This document shows positions 7,553 to 16,700 of a stretch of DNA of 36,510 nucleotides, in pieces. The notes beneath the pieces were generated by a model. That model did no database searches and was not told the origin of the DNA. It saw nothing but the letters and a program-made list of their open reading frames with translations. Source of the DNA: Flavobacteriales bacterium (GTDB lineage Bacteria > Bacteroidota > Bacteroidia > Flavobacteriales > PHOS-HE28); the NCBI GenBank assembly GCA_008016945.1, contig SSGN01000155.1, forward strand, positions 1 through 36,510, in the 5' to 3' direction. Made by a program: the position numbers and the translations under genes. Position 1 is the stretch's first letter. The number at the start of each line of letters is the position of its first letter.

Positions 7553-8014
7553 TCAGTAGCGCACCTTCTCCTCGAAGGCGAAGGGGAACCGTTTGCGGAT
7601 CAACCCCACGCGACCCACCACCGTGCCCTTGGCGGCCAGTTTCACCTCGTTGCCGCCGAACACGCTGCCGAGCAATACCACGAGCAGCGATCCGCCCTGA
7701 AGCTCGGCCCGCAACGGAACGGAATACACCTGGGTGGAGCGCTTCTGCAGGGTCAAGGCGGAGTCGAGCACGCCTTTGCCCACGAACTTGTCGTTCACGT
7801 ACAGGTCCACATCGGGGTCCTGGGCGTGGATCCGGTAGTTGTTGGGGTTGCTCACGCGGGCGTCCACGCGCACGGCGATCCCCTTGGTGTTCATGCGTAC
7901 CACGCGGATGTTGTCCACCTCCACCAGTTCCACCGGTTTGTAGTTCAGGCAGGAGGAGAGGAGGAAAAGAGGCAGCAGGTGTAATACCGCTGCCCCTGCT
8001 CCTGGCCGTCGCAT
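7553..8014 (-). CDS. LEA14-like (WHy domain) lipoprotein
   Basis: A 153-residue protein with a lipoprotein signal peptide: hydrophobic residues 9-20 and the lipobox LLSSC with the lipid-bearing C22. The mature part matches the LEA type 2 / WHy fold: VELVEVDNIRVVRMN, ARVSNPNNYRIHAQDPDVDLYVNDK and GKGVLDSALTL, a small immunoglobulin-like beta sandwich that in plants is desiccation-related and in bacteria often occurs as an envelope lipoprotein of unknown role. The ATG at 8014 directly follows the stop of the M20 peptidase (TAGG then ATG), so the two genes are almost certainly one transcript. An earlier ATG at 8035 would add seven residues before the signal peptide and overlap the upstream gene. 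Confidence 0.8.
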   Translation of the reverse strand: MRRPGAGAAVLHLLPLFLLSSCLNYKPVELVEVDNIRVVRMNTKGIAVRVDARVSNPNNYRIHAQDPDVDLYVNDKFVGKGVLDSALTLQKRSTQVYSVPLRAELQGGSLLVVLLGSVFGGNEVKLAAKGTVVGRVGLIRKRFPFAFEEKVRY

Positions 8015-8015
8015 C

Positions 8016-9386
8016 CTACCGTTCCAACGCCGCATAGTGGTGGAAGAAACGCGGGATGGTCTTGATGCCTTGGAAGTAGTTGAACACGCCGTACTTCTCG
8101 TTCGGGCTGTGGATGTTGTCGCTGTCCAGGCCGAATCCGAAGAGCACGGTCTTCAGGCCGAGTTCGGCTTCGAAGAGGGCCACGATGGGGATGCTGCCTC
8201 CACCGCGCGTAGGGATGGGCTTCTTGCCGAAGGTCTCCTCCATGGCCTTGCTGGCGGCTTGGTAGGCGGCGCTGTCGATCGGGGTCACGGCCGCCTCGCC
8301 TCCATGGTGTGGGCGTACCACCACCTTCACGCCCGGCGGCGCGATCCGCACGAAGTGGTCCTGGAAGAGCTGGGTGATGGTGGCGCTCTTCTGGTCGGGG
8401 ACCAGGCGCATGCTGATCTTGGCGTAGGCCTTGGAGGGCAATACCGTCTTGGCGCCCTCGCCGATGTAGCCGCCCCAGATCCCGTTCACGTCGAGTGTGG
8501 GGCGAATGCTGCTGCGTTCTTCGGTGGAGTATCCTTTCTCGCCGCGCACGGCGTTGATGGCGAGGTCCTTCTTATAGGTCTCCTCATCGAAGGGGGCTTC
8601 GGCCAATGCCGCGCGTTCGGCCTTGCTCAGTTCCACCACGGCGTCGTAGAAGCCGGGGATGGTGATCCGTCGGTCGGCATCGTGGAGGCTGGCGATCATC
8701 TCGCACAGGGCGTTGATCGGGTTGGCCACCGCACCGCCGTACACACCACTGTGCAGGTCGCGGTCGGGTCCGGTCACCTCCACCTCCAGGTAGCTCAGGC
8801 CGCGCAGACCGGTGTTGATGCTGGGCACGTCGTTGGCGATCATGCTGGTGTCGCTGATCAGCACCACGTCGGCCTTCAGGCGGTCCTTGTTGGCCTTCAC
8901 GAAGATGCCGAGGTTCGCGCTGCCCACTTCCTCCTCGCCCTCGATCATCATCTTCACGTTGCAAGGCAGGCCGCCGTTCTTCATCATGGCCTCCACGGCC
9001 TTCACATGCATGTAGAACTGGCCCTTGTCATCGGCGCTGCCGCGGGCGTAGATCAGGCCCCCCTTGATCACCGGATCGAATGGGCCGCTGTCCCACAGCT
9101 CGAGGGGGTCGGGTGGCTGCACATCGTAGTGGCCATACACGAGCACCGTGGGCTTGGCAGGGTCCACGATCCTTTCGCCGTAAACGATGGGGTTGCCCGC
9201 AGTGGGACATACCTCCACCTTTTCCAGCCCGGCCTCCACCATCCGCTGTTTCACCGCCTCGGCGCAGCGCGCCACATCGGCTTTGTACTTGGGGTCGGCG
9301 CTCACGCTGGGGATGCGCAGCAGGTCCAGGAGTTCGTTCAGGAAACGGTCTTGGTGGGCTTGGATGTAGCGGTCGAGGGCTTCCAC
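8016..9386 (-). CDS. M20-family dipeptidase (zinc metallopeptidase), GTG start
   Basis: A 456-residue protein, the usual length for the M20 dipeptidase/carnosinase branch. Metal-binding blocks are visible in order: LVYGHYDVQPPDPLELW (His and the catalytic Asp), YARGSADDKGQFYMHVKA (bridging Asp), IEGEEEVGSANL (catalytic and metal Glu), and near the end DNIHSPNEKYG (His ligand). The dimerisation/lid domain is signed by DLHSGVYGGAVANPINAL. These enzymes cut dipeptides or acylated amino acids in the cytoplasm using two zinc ions. The start is read as GTG at 9386 (then EALDRYIQ), because homologues begin close to this helix and a perfect -7 box lies at 9412-9419; the longer frame to 9572 crosses that box. 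The LEA14-like lipoprotein follows in the same operon. Confidence 0.92.
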   Translation of the reverse strand: MEALDRYIQAHQDRFLNELLDLLRIPSVSADPKYKADVARCAEAVKQRMVEAGLEKVEVCPTAGNPIVYGERIVDPAKPTVLVYGHYDVQPPDPLELWDSGPFDPVIKGGLIYARGSADDKGQFYMHVKAVEAMMKNGGLPCNVKMMIEGEEEVGSANLGIFVKANKDRLKADVVLISDTSMIANDVPSINTGLRGLSYLEVEVTGPDRDLHSGVYGGAVANPINALCEMIASLHDADRRITIPGFYDAVVELSKAERAALAEAPFDEETYKKDLAINAVRGEKGYSTEERSSIRPTLDVNGIWGGYIGEGAKTVLPSKAYAKISMRLVPDQKSATITQLFQDHFVRIAPPGVKVVVRPHHGGEAAVTPIDSAAYQAASKAMEETFGKKPIPTRGGGSIPIVALFEAELGLKTVLFGFGLDSDNIHSPNEKYGVFNYFQGIKTIPRFFHHYAALER

Positions 9387-9411
9387 GTGGGCGGGGTTTT
9401 CAAGAGGGCGC

Positions 9412-9419
9412 CAAAGATA
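9412..9419 (-). promoter_or_regulatory. Perfect -7 box (TATCTTTG) for the M20 peptidase operon
   Basis: On the minus strand TATCTTTG is an exact TAnnTTTG match, 25 nt before the GTG start at 9386. No clear -33 box is seen. The box lies inside the longer reading frame and therefore argues for the shorter protein. Confidence 0.5.
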
Positions 9420-9620
9420 GTCCGGTGGCCGGGTCCGGCCTTGGGCGTTGGGCCGGGGAAGGTCCAACGGAGAGCGGGGGCGTGCCGAACCAGCCCTTCC
9501 GGTCGCGGTGGCCTTCCAAGGCTGAGGGAATTCCGTGCAGCTTGAAGGGGGGATCCGCGGCGCGCCGGGCAACCGATCGCCGGACCGAAGGGTCTGTGTT
9601 ACGATCGAACCGTTACATTC

Positions 9621-12335
9621 ATGGTCTTATCTACGCGTTGGATGATCCTACGGAGCCTCGCAAGCATGGTGGTGATCGCATGGGCAGGCCACAGCCGCGG
9701 TCAATTGGTGGTGGATGCGAGCCTTACCCCCGAACAATTGGTGCAGAACGTCCTACTGGGCGCTGGTGTCACCGTGAGCAACATCACCTACAACGGAGGT
9801 GCGGCCACCGCGGTGAGTGAGCAGGTCGGAGCATTCACCGCACCCACGGGCTCGAACCTGGAGCTCTCCGCTGGGGTGATCCTGAGCACGGGCAATGTGG
9901 CCAGCGATCCAGGCAATTTCATCGTCGGGGCGAATGGCACGGCCAACTCCTTTGCGAGCAATCTGATCGGCGGCGGCTCCGACCCCGACCTGGAGTTGCT
10001 CTCCGGCCAGGAGATCAACGATGCGGCCATCCTGGAGTTCGACTTCGTCCCGACCGGTGATTCGTTGCAGTTCCGCTATGTGTTCGGGTCGGAGGAGTAC
10101 CCCAGCTTCACCTGCTCCGACTACAACGACGCGTTCGGTTTCTTCTTGAGCGGGCCGGGGATCGCGGGGCCCTATTCCGGAGGGGCCATCAACATCGCAT
10201 TGATCCCGGGCACCAACGTGCCGGTCTCCATCAATACCCTGAACAGCGGGCAGGCCTCCATCCCGGGCGACGAGCCGAACTGTGCGGCGATGGACCCGAA
10301 CTGGCAGTCCAACAGCATGTACTACGTGGACAACGAAGGGCAAACGGGAACGATCGTGACCTACGATGGCTTCACCGTGGTGCTCACCGCCTTCGCGTTG
10401 GTGCAATGCGGCCAGACCTACCACATCAAGCTGGCCATTGGCGATGGGTTCGATGAGAGCTACGATTCCGGCGTATTCCTCGAAGCAGGGAGCTTCACCA
10501 GCTCCGGCCAGGTGATCCCCGCCCTCACCCCCGGTCCGGGCATCGTGGATGCCACGATCAACGAGGGATGCGCGCCGGTGGAGATCACCTTCACCCGGCA
10601 GGGCGATCTCTCGCTGGCCGAGACCGTGCAGATCACCGTTGGGGGCAGTGCCACGCCCGGCGTGGATTACTTCCCCGCGCTGCCCACCCAGCTGGATTTC
10701 GCCGCCGAGGACAGCCTCCTGACCTACGTGATCGATGTACCCTTGGATGACGATGGGGACGAAGAGATCATCATCACCATTCACCAGGTGATCGCCTGTG
10801 CCGGGGTCGGCATGGAGACGGAGTTCACCTTCACCATCACCAGTCCCGAGCCGCTGTGGGCCACGGGCGATGACATCCAGGCCGAGTGTGGTGATGTGAA
10901 CACCCTGGCTCCGGTGATCGGCGGTGGGGTGGGGCAGTACCAGTTCGCGTGGAGCACCGGCGAGACCACCCCGACCATCACCGTATCGCCGGAGGTGACC
11001 ACCGAATATGCCTTCACCGTGACCGATGGATGCAGTGTGGAGCCGTTGCAGGGCGTGCTGTACGTATACCTGCCGGTGTACGATCCCTTGGAGATCGCGG
11101 TATCGCCCTCCACGCAGGTGCCTTGCCTGGAGACCGGTGTGATCCAAGTGGAAAGCGCCACCGGTGGCAACGGCACCTACACCTATGCCTGGACCTTGAA
11201 CGGGACGCCGCTGGGCAATGGCCCCACGCTTACCGTGCCCGCTGGCGATGGGGCCTGGTACCAGGTGCTGGTCACCGAGGGCTGTGGCACCCAGGTACAA
11301 GACAGCGTGTTTGTGATCATGGCCCCGTTGGACCCCATGGTGATCACCACCACCGCCGATCATACCGTGATCTGCACGGGCGATAGCGCCTCTGTCGGTG
11401 TCGTGGCGATCACCGGCGGCAATGGCGTGTACACCCTTGAATGGACCGATGCCACAGGGCAGGTATTGGGAACGGACTCCACCATCGGTGTGGTGGTATC
11501 GGAGGATGCCGCCTACACGATCACTGCGGCGGACCAATGCGGCACCGTGGGGAGCGCAACGGCCTGGGTACGCATACCGCACTACGCCCCCTTCCTGATC
11601 GAGCCCACCCCGCACCACCTGGTCTGTGCAGGAGATAGCACCCGGGTGGGGGTGGAGGTCCACGGCGGTTCGGGCTACTACACCATCGCGTGGGCCGATG
11701 ATCCGGGGTCCGATCCGATCCGGCCTCTACAGCCTTTTGAGACGACCACCTATGCGGTGACCGTTACCGACCAATGCGGCGAGGTGCGCCAAGCCGAGGT
11801 GGTGGTCACCGTGGAAACACCCCAGGCACGGATCTCCACCGAATGCCTGGGCCAGGATGATTGGCACCTGCGGGCGGCCACGGTGCCCCAAGCCCTGACC
11901 CATGTCTGGGACATGGGCGATAGCACCCGCTACCGGCACGAGCATGTGTTCCACAGCTACATGGACCTGGAGGACCACTGGGTGCACCTGCGCACCACCA
12001 CGGCCAACGGCTGCATGGCCACGGATTCGGTGTTGTTGAAACCGCCGGCGCACGTCTACTTCCCCAACGCCTTCTCGCCCGATGGCGATGGCCATAACGA
12101 GGCCTTCGGACCCGTGGGCCACGACCTGTTCGATTTCGAGCTACAGATCTTCGACCGTTGGGGCGAATTGCTGTTCGCGAGCCTCGCGCCGAACACACCA
12201 TGGAACGGGGATATCCAAGGTGGCGGCGAAGCCACCACCGGGGTATATGTGTACAAGTACCGCGTTTCGGGCCTACATTTCCCATCAACGGAAGGGTTCG
12301 GCCAGGTGACGCTGCTTCGGGGGACCCAGGAATGA
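9621..12335 (+). CDS. Choice-of-anchor L, T9SS type B secreted surface protein (copy A)
   Basis: A 904-residue protein with a signal peptide (residues 1-27). Residues 28 to about 300 are a choice-of-anchor L domain: LTPEQLVQNVLLGAGV, SAGVILSTGN, the hallmark FRYVFGSEEYPSF, and DSGVFLEAGSF. A Calx-beta-like unit follows (about 300-415), then four Ig/PKD-like units of about 80 residues, each ending in a V-T-D/E-x-C-G pattern (about 420-735), a PKD-like unit with WDMGDS, and a gliding-motility type C-terminal domain (YFPNAFSPDGDGHNEAF ... FDRWGELLF ... VYVYKYR). That last domain directs export by the type IX system (type B) and cell-surface anchoring or release. A role in adhesion is plausible from the module types. 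Copy B follows with a 4-nt overlap. The start could also be the ATG at 9642. Confidence 0.93.
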   Translation: MVLSTRWMILRSLASMVVIAWAGHSRGQLVVDASLTPEQLVQNVLLGAGVTVSNITYNGGAATAVSEQVGAFTAPTGSNLELSAGVILSTGNVASDPGNFIVGANGTANSFASNLIGGGSDPDLELLSGQEINDAAILEFDFVPTGDSLQFRYVFGSEEYPSFTCSDYNDAFGFFLSGPGIAGPYSGGAINIALIPGTNVPVSINTLNSGQASIPGDEPNCAAMDPNWQSNSMYYVDNEGQTGTIVTYDGFTVVLTAFALVQCGQTYHIKLAIGDGFDESYDSGVFLEAGSFTSSGQVIPALTPGPGIVDATINEGCAPVEITFTRQGDLSLAETVQITVGGSATPGVDYFPALPTQLDFAAEDSLLTYVIDVPLDDDGDEEIIITIHQVIACAGVGMETEFTFTITSPEPLWATGDDIQAECGDVNTLAPVIGGGVGQYQFAWSTGETTPTITVSPEVTTEYAFTVTDGCSVEPLQGVLYVYLPVYDPLEIAVSPSTQVPCLETGVIQVESATGGNGTYTYAWTLNGTPLGNGPTLTVPAGDGAWYQVLVTEGCGTQVQDSVFVIMAPLDPMVITTTADHTVICTGDSASVGVVAITGGNGVYTLEWTDATGQVLGTDSTIGVVVSEDAAYTITAADQCGTVGSATAWVRIPHYAPFLIEPTPHHLVCAGDSTRVGVEVHGGSGYYTIAWADDPGSDPIRPLQPFETTTYAVTVTDQCGEVRQAEVVVTVETPQARISTECLGQDDWHLRAATVPQALTHVWDMGDSTRYRHEHVFHSYMDLEDHWVHLRTTTANGCMATDSVLLKPPAHVYFPNAFSPDGDGHNEAFGPVGHDLFDFELQIFDRWGELLFASLAPNTPWNGDIQGGGEATTGVYVYKYRVSGLHFPSTEGFGQVTLLRGTQE
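9702..10506 (+). repeat. Duplicated anchor-L coding segment, copy A
   Basis: This segment encodes the mature N-terminal domain of copy A and is a diverged direct repeat of 12413-13221. The best-preserved stretch is 36 identical bases at 10400-10435, matching 13114-13149. Outside the anchor domain the two genes do not align well. Confidence 0.85.
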
Positions 12336-15169
12336 ACATGATGAACGCAGGAAGCATGAGGAACACGGGGATCGTATTGTTGGCTTGTTCGTTGGTAGGT
12401 GTGGCCAACGCGCAACTCGCGGTGAGCACCACGCTCACCCCGGAGCAGTTGGTCCAGGATGTATTGCTGGGCGGAGGGGTCACGGCCAGCAACATCACGT
12501 TCAATGGTGCACCCGCCACGAGCGTTAACCTGCAAGCGGCCTCCTTCGTGGGTCCCGATGGCTCCAATCTGGGTTTGTTGTCCGGCGTGATCCTTTCCAC
12601 AGGTAGGGCAGCCTCGGATCCAGCAATGTTCGTGTACGGGGCCAATGGTGAGGTGGTGGATTTCGCATCGAACTCCATCACCGGGACCTATTCGGATCCG
12701 GATCTGGTGGAGCTCTCTGGACAGGATATCGACGACGCTGCCGTTCTGGAGTTCGATTTCGTTCCCATCGGCGATTCCATCAAGTTCCGATACGTGTTCG
12801 GCTCTGAGGAGTACCCCGGTTTCACCTGTTCCAACTACAATGATGCGTTCGGCTTCTTCATCAGCGGGCCGGGGATCTCCGGGCCGTACACCGGAGGGGC
12901 CATGAACGTGGCCTTGGTGCCGGGCACCAACGTGCCGGTGTCCATCAACACACTGAACAGCGGTGTGGCCTCCATCTCGGGCAACGAGCCCAACTGTGCG
13001 GCCATGGACCCGAACTGGGTCTCGAACAGCCAGTACTTCGTGGATAATGGCTCCGCGACCAACACCATCGTCACCTACGATGGGTTCACCACCGTGCTCA
13101 CCGCCGCCGCCGCGGTGCAATGCGGCCAGACCTACCACATCAAGCTGGCGATCGGCGATGGCTTCGACAGCATCTATGATTCCGGTGTGTTCCTGGAAGG
13201 CGGCAGCTTCGTGAGCTCGCCGTTCGTCCCCATGCTCACGCCGGGCCCGGGCATCGTGGGTAATACGGTGTATGAGAGCTGCTTCCCCATGGGGGTCACC
13301 TTCGTGCGCGTGGGCGATGCCACCGAGCCGGCCACCTTCGAGGTGAGCTATTCCGGCACCTTCACCAATGGGGTGGACATCGTGCCGGCGCTGCCCGCCG
13401 AGGTGGTCTTCGCGGCCGGTGAGAGCGCCAGCGCATTCACGTTCGAAGCACCGATCGATGCTGATGCGGAAGAGACCATCGAGATCACCGTGGTGGCCCT
13501 CTCCTGCCTGGGCGATACCGTGGAGAACGTCTTCTACTTCAACATCGGCGAAGCTCCCGACCTGAGCGCCATCCCCGCCTCCTTCAGTGTGGATTGCGGG
13601 GCATCGGTGGCCATCACCCCAACGGTGGCCGGAGGCTACGGGGGCTATACGTACGACTGGGGCGTGCTTGGCAGTACGGACACCATCACGGTGGCACCAT
13701 TGTCGGACACCACCTATCCGGTCACCATCAACGACCTCTGCGGACTCAGTGTGGATACCGAGGTGTCGGTCACGGTGATCCCCTCGCCCAACCCCTTCAG
13801 CGTAGCGCTGGCGCCAGGCCCCACCGTGAACGGGACCAGCGTGCAGGAGAGTTGCTATCCGGTCGACCTCATTTTCTCGCGCACCGGTGGCACGGCCTAT
13901 GCCGACACGGTCTTCCTCACCTTCTCGGGTCAGGCGGAGAACGGGGTGGACTTCAGTTCGATCCCCGACCATCTCATCTTCGACAGTGGTTCTAGTACCG
14001 TGGTCTTTCCGGTCACCTTCCACCTCGATCCCGATGCCGTGGAGTATTTCAACATCGGCCTTGGCGATGTCTCCATCTGCAACGGCGGGTTCAGTGTGGT
14101 GCAACAGGCCTTCGCCATCACGGCCGCACCAGCCTTGGTGGCAGCGGGTGGTTCGCCCATCATTCCCTGCGGCGGGAGCACCACCCTGCAAGCGGCGGCC
14201 ACGGGGGGCTATGCGCCCTACGACTTCGTTTGGCCCGATGGCAGTACCGGCACCACGTACACGGTGAGTCCCACGGCGGCCACGGTCTACACGTTGGCGG
14301 TCACCGACGATTGCGGCACCAGCACCACGGCCACCTTCAACGTGGATCTGCTGCCACCGCCGCCGATCAGCCTGTCCATCCAAGGGCCCAGTGAATTGGT
14401 GGAGGGCTGCGATATCACCCAGCTCAACATCATCCGCCCGGTCGGGGTGCAAGGGGCCATCACGGTGAACATGTCCTTCGCGGGGCAGGCGAACAACGGC
14501 ACGGACTTCGACCAACCCCTGCAGCAGGTCATTCCCGATGGTGTGCTGAATCTCCTTGTGCCCTTCGAGGCGTTGGACGAAGGGGTGGTCGACGATGGTG
14601 AGAGCGTGGTGGTGACCGCCGGTTTCACGGATGCTTGCGGCCGTACGGTGAGTGCCAGTGCGACGATCGTCATTACGGAAGCACCGGCCATCGTGGTGAC
14701 CACCCCGGACGACATCACGGTGATGTGCGCGGAGGATAGTCTGCTACTGGTGGCTTCCGCCTCCGGTGGGGTGGGTAGCCTCTCCATGGCCTGGAACACG
14801 GGACACCAGGGCTCGAGCGCTTATGCCGGCATGCTCCTCAGCGGTACGTACGTGGTCACGGTCACCGATCAGTGCGGGCGTACGGCGACCGGCAGCACCA
14901 ATGTGGTGGTGGATTGCGAGATCATCGTGCCCAACGTGTTCACACCGAACAGCGATGGGCAGAACGATCGTTTCGAGATCGAGGGGATCCTCAGTACCAC
15001 CAACACGGTACGGATCTACAACCGGTGGGGACAGGTGGTGTACGAGACCAAGAACTACCGCAACACTTGGAACGCGACCGGGCTGCCCGACGGCACGTAC
15101 TACTACGAGGTGTTGGTGGAAAAGCACGAGAAGCCCTATACGGGCCACGTGACCATCCTTCGGAATTGA
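12332..15169 (+). CDS. Choice-of-anchor L, T9SS type B secreted surface protein (copy B)
   Basis: A 945-residue protein; signal peptide residues 1-27 (GVANAQ). Residues 28 to about 300 are a choice-of-anchor L domain closely similar to copy A (LTPEQLVQDVLLGGGV, FRYVFGSEEYPGF, DSGVFLEGGSF). The middle differs from copy A: three pairs, each of a Calx-beta-like unit (with TNGVDI, ENGVDF or NNGTDF in matching positions) followed by an Ig-like unit (YTYDWG, YDFVWP, LSMAWN and a closing CG). The end is a type B sorting domain (IIVPNVFTPNSDGQNDRF, IYNRWGQVVYET, GTYYYEV, HVTILRN). The start ATG at 12332 overlaps the stop of copy A (ATGA); the open frame upstream lies inside copy A and is a shadow. 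Surface display through T9SS is inferred from the C-terminus; the ligand is unknown. Confidence 0.93.
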   Translation: MNMMNAGSMRNTGIVLLACSLVGVANAQLAVSTTLTPEQLVQDVLLGGGVTASNITFNGAPATSVNLQAASFVGPDGSNLGLLSGVILSTGRAASDPAMFVYGANGEVVDFASNSITGTYSDPDLVELSGQDIDDAAVLEFDFVPIGDSIKFRYVFGSEEYPGFTCSNYNDAFGFFISGPGISGPYTGGAMNVALVPGTNVPVSINTLNSGVASISGNEPNCAAMDPNWVSNSQYFVDNGSATNTIVTYDGFTTVLTAAAAVQCGQTYHIKLAIGDGFDSIYDSGVFLEGGSFVSSPFVPMLTPGPGIVGNTVYESCFPMGVTFVRVGDATEPATFEVSYSGTFTNGVDIVPALPAEVVFAAGESASAFTFEAPIDADAEETIEITVVALSCLGDTVENVFYFNIGEAPDLSAIPASFSVDCGASVAITPTVAGGYGGYTYDWGVLGSTDTITVAPLSDTTYPVTINDLCGLSVDTEVSVTVIPSPNPFSVALAPGPTVNGTSVQESCYPVDLIFSRTGGTAYADTVFLTFSGQAENGVDFSSIPDHLIFDSGSSTVVFPVTFHLDPDAVEYFNIGLGDVSICNGGFSVVQQAFAITAAPALVAAGGSPIIPCGGSTTLQAAATGGYAPYDFVWPDGSTGTTYTVSPTAATVYTLAVTDDCGTSTTATFNVDLLPPPPISLSIQGPSELVEGCDITQLNIIRPVGVQGAITVNMSFAGQANNGTDFDQPLQQVIPDGVLNLLVPFEALDEGVVDDGESVVVTAGFTDACGRTVSASATIVITEAPAIVVTTPDDITVMCAEDSLLLVASASGGVGSLSMAWNTGHQGSSAYAGMLLSGTYVVTVTDQCGRTATGSTNVVVDCEIIVPNVFTPNSDGQNDRFEIEGILSTTNTVRIYNRWGQVVYETKNYRNTWNATGLPDGTYYYEVLVEKHEKPYTGHVTILRN
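12413..13221 (+). repeat. Duplicated anchor-L coding segment, copy B
   Basis: Diverged direct repeat of 9702-10506 covering the anchor-L domain. It ends where the shared domain ends, which shows that the N-terminal domain was duplicated or kept while the middle was replaced. Confidence 0.85.
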
Positions 15170-15173
15170 TCCG

Positions 15174-16700
15174 TTAGCGGACCAACAGCGAAGAGCCCGT
15201 CATCTCGGCGGGCTTTTCCATGCCCATCAGGTCCAGGATGGTCGGTGCCACGTCGGCCAGGATCCCCTGGCGTAGGGCGAAGGGCCGATCATCCACCAGA
15301 ATCACCGGAACGGGATTGGTGCTGTGTGCGGTGTTGGGGCTTCCGTCGGGGTTCAAGGCCTTGTCCGCATTGCCGTGGTCGGCGATGATCACGAAGGAAT
15401 AGCCGTGCTCCCTACCGGTCTCCACCACCTGTCGCACGCAGCGATCGGTGGTCTCCACGGCTTGCACGATGGCCGGGAACACACCCGTGTGTCCCACCAT
15501 GTCGGGGTTGGCGAAGTTGAGCACCACCAGGTCCACCTCGCCCTTGCGCAGCTCCGTGCAGATGGCATCGGCGATGCCTTGTGCGCTCATTTCCGGTTGA
15601 AGGTCGTAGGTGGCCACCTTGGGCGAAGGCACCATGATGCGCGATTCACCATCGAACGGAGCTTCACGACCACCGCTGAAGAAGAAGCTCACATGCGGGT
15701 ACTTCTCGGTCTCCGCGATGCGGATCTGGCGTTTCCCCGCGTTGGCGATCACCTCGCCGAGGGTGAGCCTCAGGTCGTCCTTCCGGAACAGGACATGCAC
15801 ACCGCGGTACGTGCTGTCGTACTCCGTCATGGTCACATAGTGCAAGGGGATCGGCACCATGCGGTGCTCGGGGAAGGCTTGTTGGGTAAGGGCCTGGGTG
15901 ATCTCGCGGCAGCGGTCGGTGCGGAAGTTGAAGCAGATCACCACATCGTTGGGTCGGATGGTGGCGATCGGTGCCCCTGCGGCATCCACCACCACATGCG
16001 GCTCAATGAACTCATCGGTCTTGTCCGCGGCATAGCTGGCGCGGAAGGCATCGAGCGGGTCGTGAACCGGGATGCCCCGGCCATGCACCAGGTTCTCGTA
16101 GGCCTTGGCCACCCGTTCCCAGCGTTTGTCCCGGTCCATGGCATAGTACCGGCCTGTGATGGTGGCGATGCGTACACCGGTGCCCTGTACGGCTTGCATG
16201 AAACGCTCGGCATACCCCAGACCGCTTCGTGGGTCGGCGTCGCGGCCATCGGTGAAGGCATGGACGAACACCTGTTCCACACCGGCGCGATGGGCCATGT
16301 GGCAGAGGGCTTCCACATGGGTGCGCAGGGCATGCACGCCCCCATCGGAGAGCAACCCCATCAGGTGCAACCTGCGCCCCCCCTGGCGTGCCTGATCGAA
16401 AGCCTCGCGCAGGGTAGGGTCCTGCTCCAACGAGCCGTCGGCGATCGCGTTGTTCACCCGCATCAGGTCCTGGAACACCACGCGCCCGGCGCCGATGTTG
16501 AGGTGCCCCACCTCGCTGTTGCCCATCTGGCCGGGTGGCAGGCCCACATGGCTGCCATCGGTGAGCAGCGTCGCATGGGGTGCGGTGCGGTACAACTGGT
16601 CGATGAACGGGGTAGAGGCCATGGCCACGGCATCGGTACGGTCGCCGGCACCGATACCCCATCCGTCCATGATGATGAGTACGGCTTTGTGGGTTCGCAT
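15174..16700 (-). CDS. gpmI: 2,3-bisphosphoglycerate-independent phosphoglycerate mutase
   Basis: A 508-residue protein, full length for GpmI. It interconverts 3- and 2-phosphoglycerate in glycolysis and gluconeogenesis using two manganese ions and a phosphoserine intermediate. The opening IIMDGWGIG holds the metal Asp (D12), QMGNSEVGH holds the catalytic serine (S62), and FVIIADHGNADKA plus NTAHSTNPVPVIL near the end carry further metal-binding Asp/His residues. The ATG at 16700 overlaps the kinase stop codon by one base (TGATG), so translation is coupled to the histidine kinase gene upstream. A TTG one codon earlier is in frame but less likely. Its 3' end contains a terminator for the opposite strand. 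Confidence 0.97.
   Translation of the reverse strand: MRTHKAVLIIMDGWGIGAGDRTDAVAMASTPFIDQLYRTAPHATLLTDGSHVGLPPGQMGNSEVGHLNIGAGRVVFQDLMRVNNAIADGSLEQDPTLREAFDQARQGGRRLHLMGLLSDGGVHALRTHVEALCHMAHRAGVEQVFVHAFTDGRDADPRSGLGYAERFMQAVQGTGVRIATITGRYYAMDRDKRWERVAKAYENLVHGRGIPVHDPLDAFRASYAADKTDEFIEPHVVVDAAGAPIATIRPNDVVICFNFRTDRCREITQALTQQAFPEHRMVPIPLHYVTMTEYDSTYRGVHVLFRKDDLRLTLGEVIANAGKRQIRIAETEKYPHVSFFFSGGREAPFDGESRIMVPSPKVATYDLQPEMSAQGIADAICTELRKGEVDLVVLNFANPDMVGHTGVFPAIVQAVETTDRCVRQVVETGREHGYSFVIIADHGNADKALNPDGSPNTAHSTNPVPVILVDDRPFALRQGILADVAPTILDLMGMEKPAEMTGSSLLVR
15191..15217 (+). terminator. Rho-independent terminator inside the 3' end of gpmI
   Basis: AGCCCG (15194-15199) pairs with CGGGCT (15209-15214), extendable to about 9 bp through AAG/CTT with one wobble, loop 9 nt, followed by TTTTCC on the plus strand. 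It would end the anchor-L transcript, and lies within the last codons of the converging gpmI gene. Confidence 0.55.

Noticed and set aside
9753..11663. Minus-strand frame of 636 codons opposite copy A
   Set aside because: Same reason: antisense of a domain-rich secreted protein, no own domain, no plausible start or promoter.
12056..14515. Minus-strand frame of 819 codons across the anchor-L genes
   Set aside because: It opposes two strongly recognised T9SS proteins; translation is Arg/Gly/His rich without domain, so it is a codon-bias shadow.
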